Assembly: GCA_030833145.1 (NCBI GenBank)
Contig: JAURHT010000100.1
Coordinates: 1 to 6,839 of the forward strand
Direction: 5' to 3'
Source: Aquirufa sp.
Lineage (GTDB): Bacteria > Bacteroidota > Bacteroidia > Cytophagales > Spirosomataceae
Length of the DNA stretch: 6,839 nucleotides
Shown here: positions 6,407-6,839 of the stretch, piece by piece
Layout of the letters: every line of letters starts with the position of its first letter
Position numbering within the stretch: position 1 is the stretch's first letter
Program-made: the position numbers and the translations under genes
Notes under the pieces: model-generated
The model's input: the letters and a program-made list of their open reading frames with translations, nothing else
Database searches by the model: none
What the model was told of the DNA's origin: nothing

Positions 6407-6839
6407 TCTTGCCAGTGAAAGGGATATCACCTGTTTTGGGAGAAGACAATTGGGTCGCACCTAACGCCACGATTGTAGGGGATGTGCAAACCGGAAAGCA
6501 GTGTACAATCTGGTTTAATGCGGTTGTTCGAGGGGATGTGAATTCCATCCGCATTGGAAATTATTCGAATATTCAAGACGGTGCGGTGGTGCATTGCACC
6601 TACCAAAAAACCGTCACTTCCATAGGCGATTATGTATCGATTGCCCACAATGCGATCGTTCACGGTTGTACCATCGAGGACAATGTGCTCATTGGAATGG
6701 GTGCCATCGTGATGGATAATGCGTACATCGAAGAAGGAAGTATTGTGGCGGCAGGAGCAGTTGTAACCCAAGGAACACGCGTGCCGGCTGGCACCATTTA
6801 TGCGGGAAATCCTGCCAAATATTTAAAAGATGTGAGCCC
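6397..6839 (+). CDS. Gamma-carbonic-anhydrase-like hexapeptide-repeat protein, C-terminus cut by window edge
   Basis: The frame opens at ATG 6397 inside the last codons of kdsC (10-bp overlap, AAGGA two bases upstream) and runs 147 codons without a stop. About 25 C-terminal residues of a typical 170-175 are missing. Hexapeptide-repeat turns (ATIVGDV, SIRIGNYSNIQDG, TIEDNVLIG, YIEEGSIVAAG) indicate a left-handed parallel beta-helix. The gamma-class metal site is complete: His66 (VVH), His84 (AHN) and His89 (VHG), the last two five residues apart as in archaeal Cam. Arg45 and Asp47 (VRGD) and Gln60-Asp61 (IQD) are also kept. The acidic loop carrying the proton-shuttle Glu of Cam is absent, so it resembles the CamH/YrdA/PaaY branch, whose carbonic anhydrase activity is often weak or unproven. 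Such proteins form trimers with metal between subunits. It may hydrate CO2 or act on another small substrate; acyl transfer is less likely because of the intact His triad. Confidence 0.88.
   Translation, partial: MGLILPVKGISPVLGEDNWVAPNATIVGDVQTGKQCTIWFNAVVRGDVNSIRIGNYSNIQDGAVVHCTYQKTVTSIGDYVSIAHNAIVHGCTIEDNVLIGMGAIVMDNAYIEEGSIVAAGAVVTQGTRVPAGTIYAGNPAKYLKDVS

Noticed and set aside
6427..6771. A 114-codon open frame on the minus strand
   Set aside because: It is antisense to the gamma-carbonic-anhydrase-like gene, whose plus-strand frame carries hexapeptide repeats and the His triad. The antisense product is His/Asn-rich without family features.

Overview
The window looks like chromosomal housekeeping DNA from a member of the Bacteroidota, probably Cytophagales-like (the order is an inference). 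The reasons are a RecO with no zinc-finger cysteines, an M61-type peptidase start with the LPIWRPGRY...NFAKN signature, a PlsC-family acyltransferase of an unusual motif type, a KdsC phosphatase coupled to a gamma-carbonic-anhydrase-like protein, AT-rich start regions and weak or absent Shine-Dalgarno sequences. I see no mobile element, tRNA, rRNA, CRISPR array or clear terminator.

Layout: two divergent gene sets leave a 52-bp AT-rich gap (5845-5896). Leftward from the gap on the minus strand runs a tightly packed four-gene unit. It holds a 1311-residue secreted protein of unknown function (5844-1909), a PlsC-like acyltransferase starting at GTG (1919-1119), recO (1129-452), and the first 150 codons of an M61-family peptidase cut by the window edge (452-1). 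Each junction overlaps (11 bp, 11 bp and 1 bp), so one transcript with translational coupling is likely. Rightward run kdsC (5897-6406) and a gamma-carbonic-anhydrase-like hexapeptide-repeat protein (6397 onward), overlapping by 10 bp and cut by the right edge.

Biology: KdsC supplies Kdo for lipopolysaccharide and the acyltransferase acts on membrane lipid precursors, so much of the window concerns the envelope. RecO is a recombinational repair factor that seems to share the leftward transcript only by position. The large secreted protein is the unexplained part. It has a cleavable signal peptide, long beta-strand-like stretches, an embedded winged-helix-like segment at about residues 296-372, an aromatic-rich C-terminal region and a Lys/Pro-rich tail. 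I do not recognise its family. Its position beside kdsC and an acyltransferase makes an envelope role plausible but unproven.

The divergent gap has two nested inverted repeats with the same centre of symmetry, the outer arms lying next to the two start codons. Coding sequence covers all the rest of the window, so no stretch over 300 bases lacks a gene.
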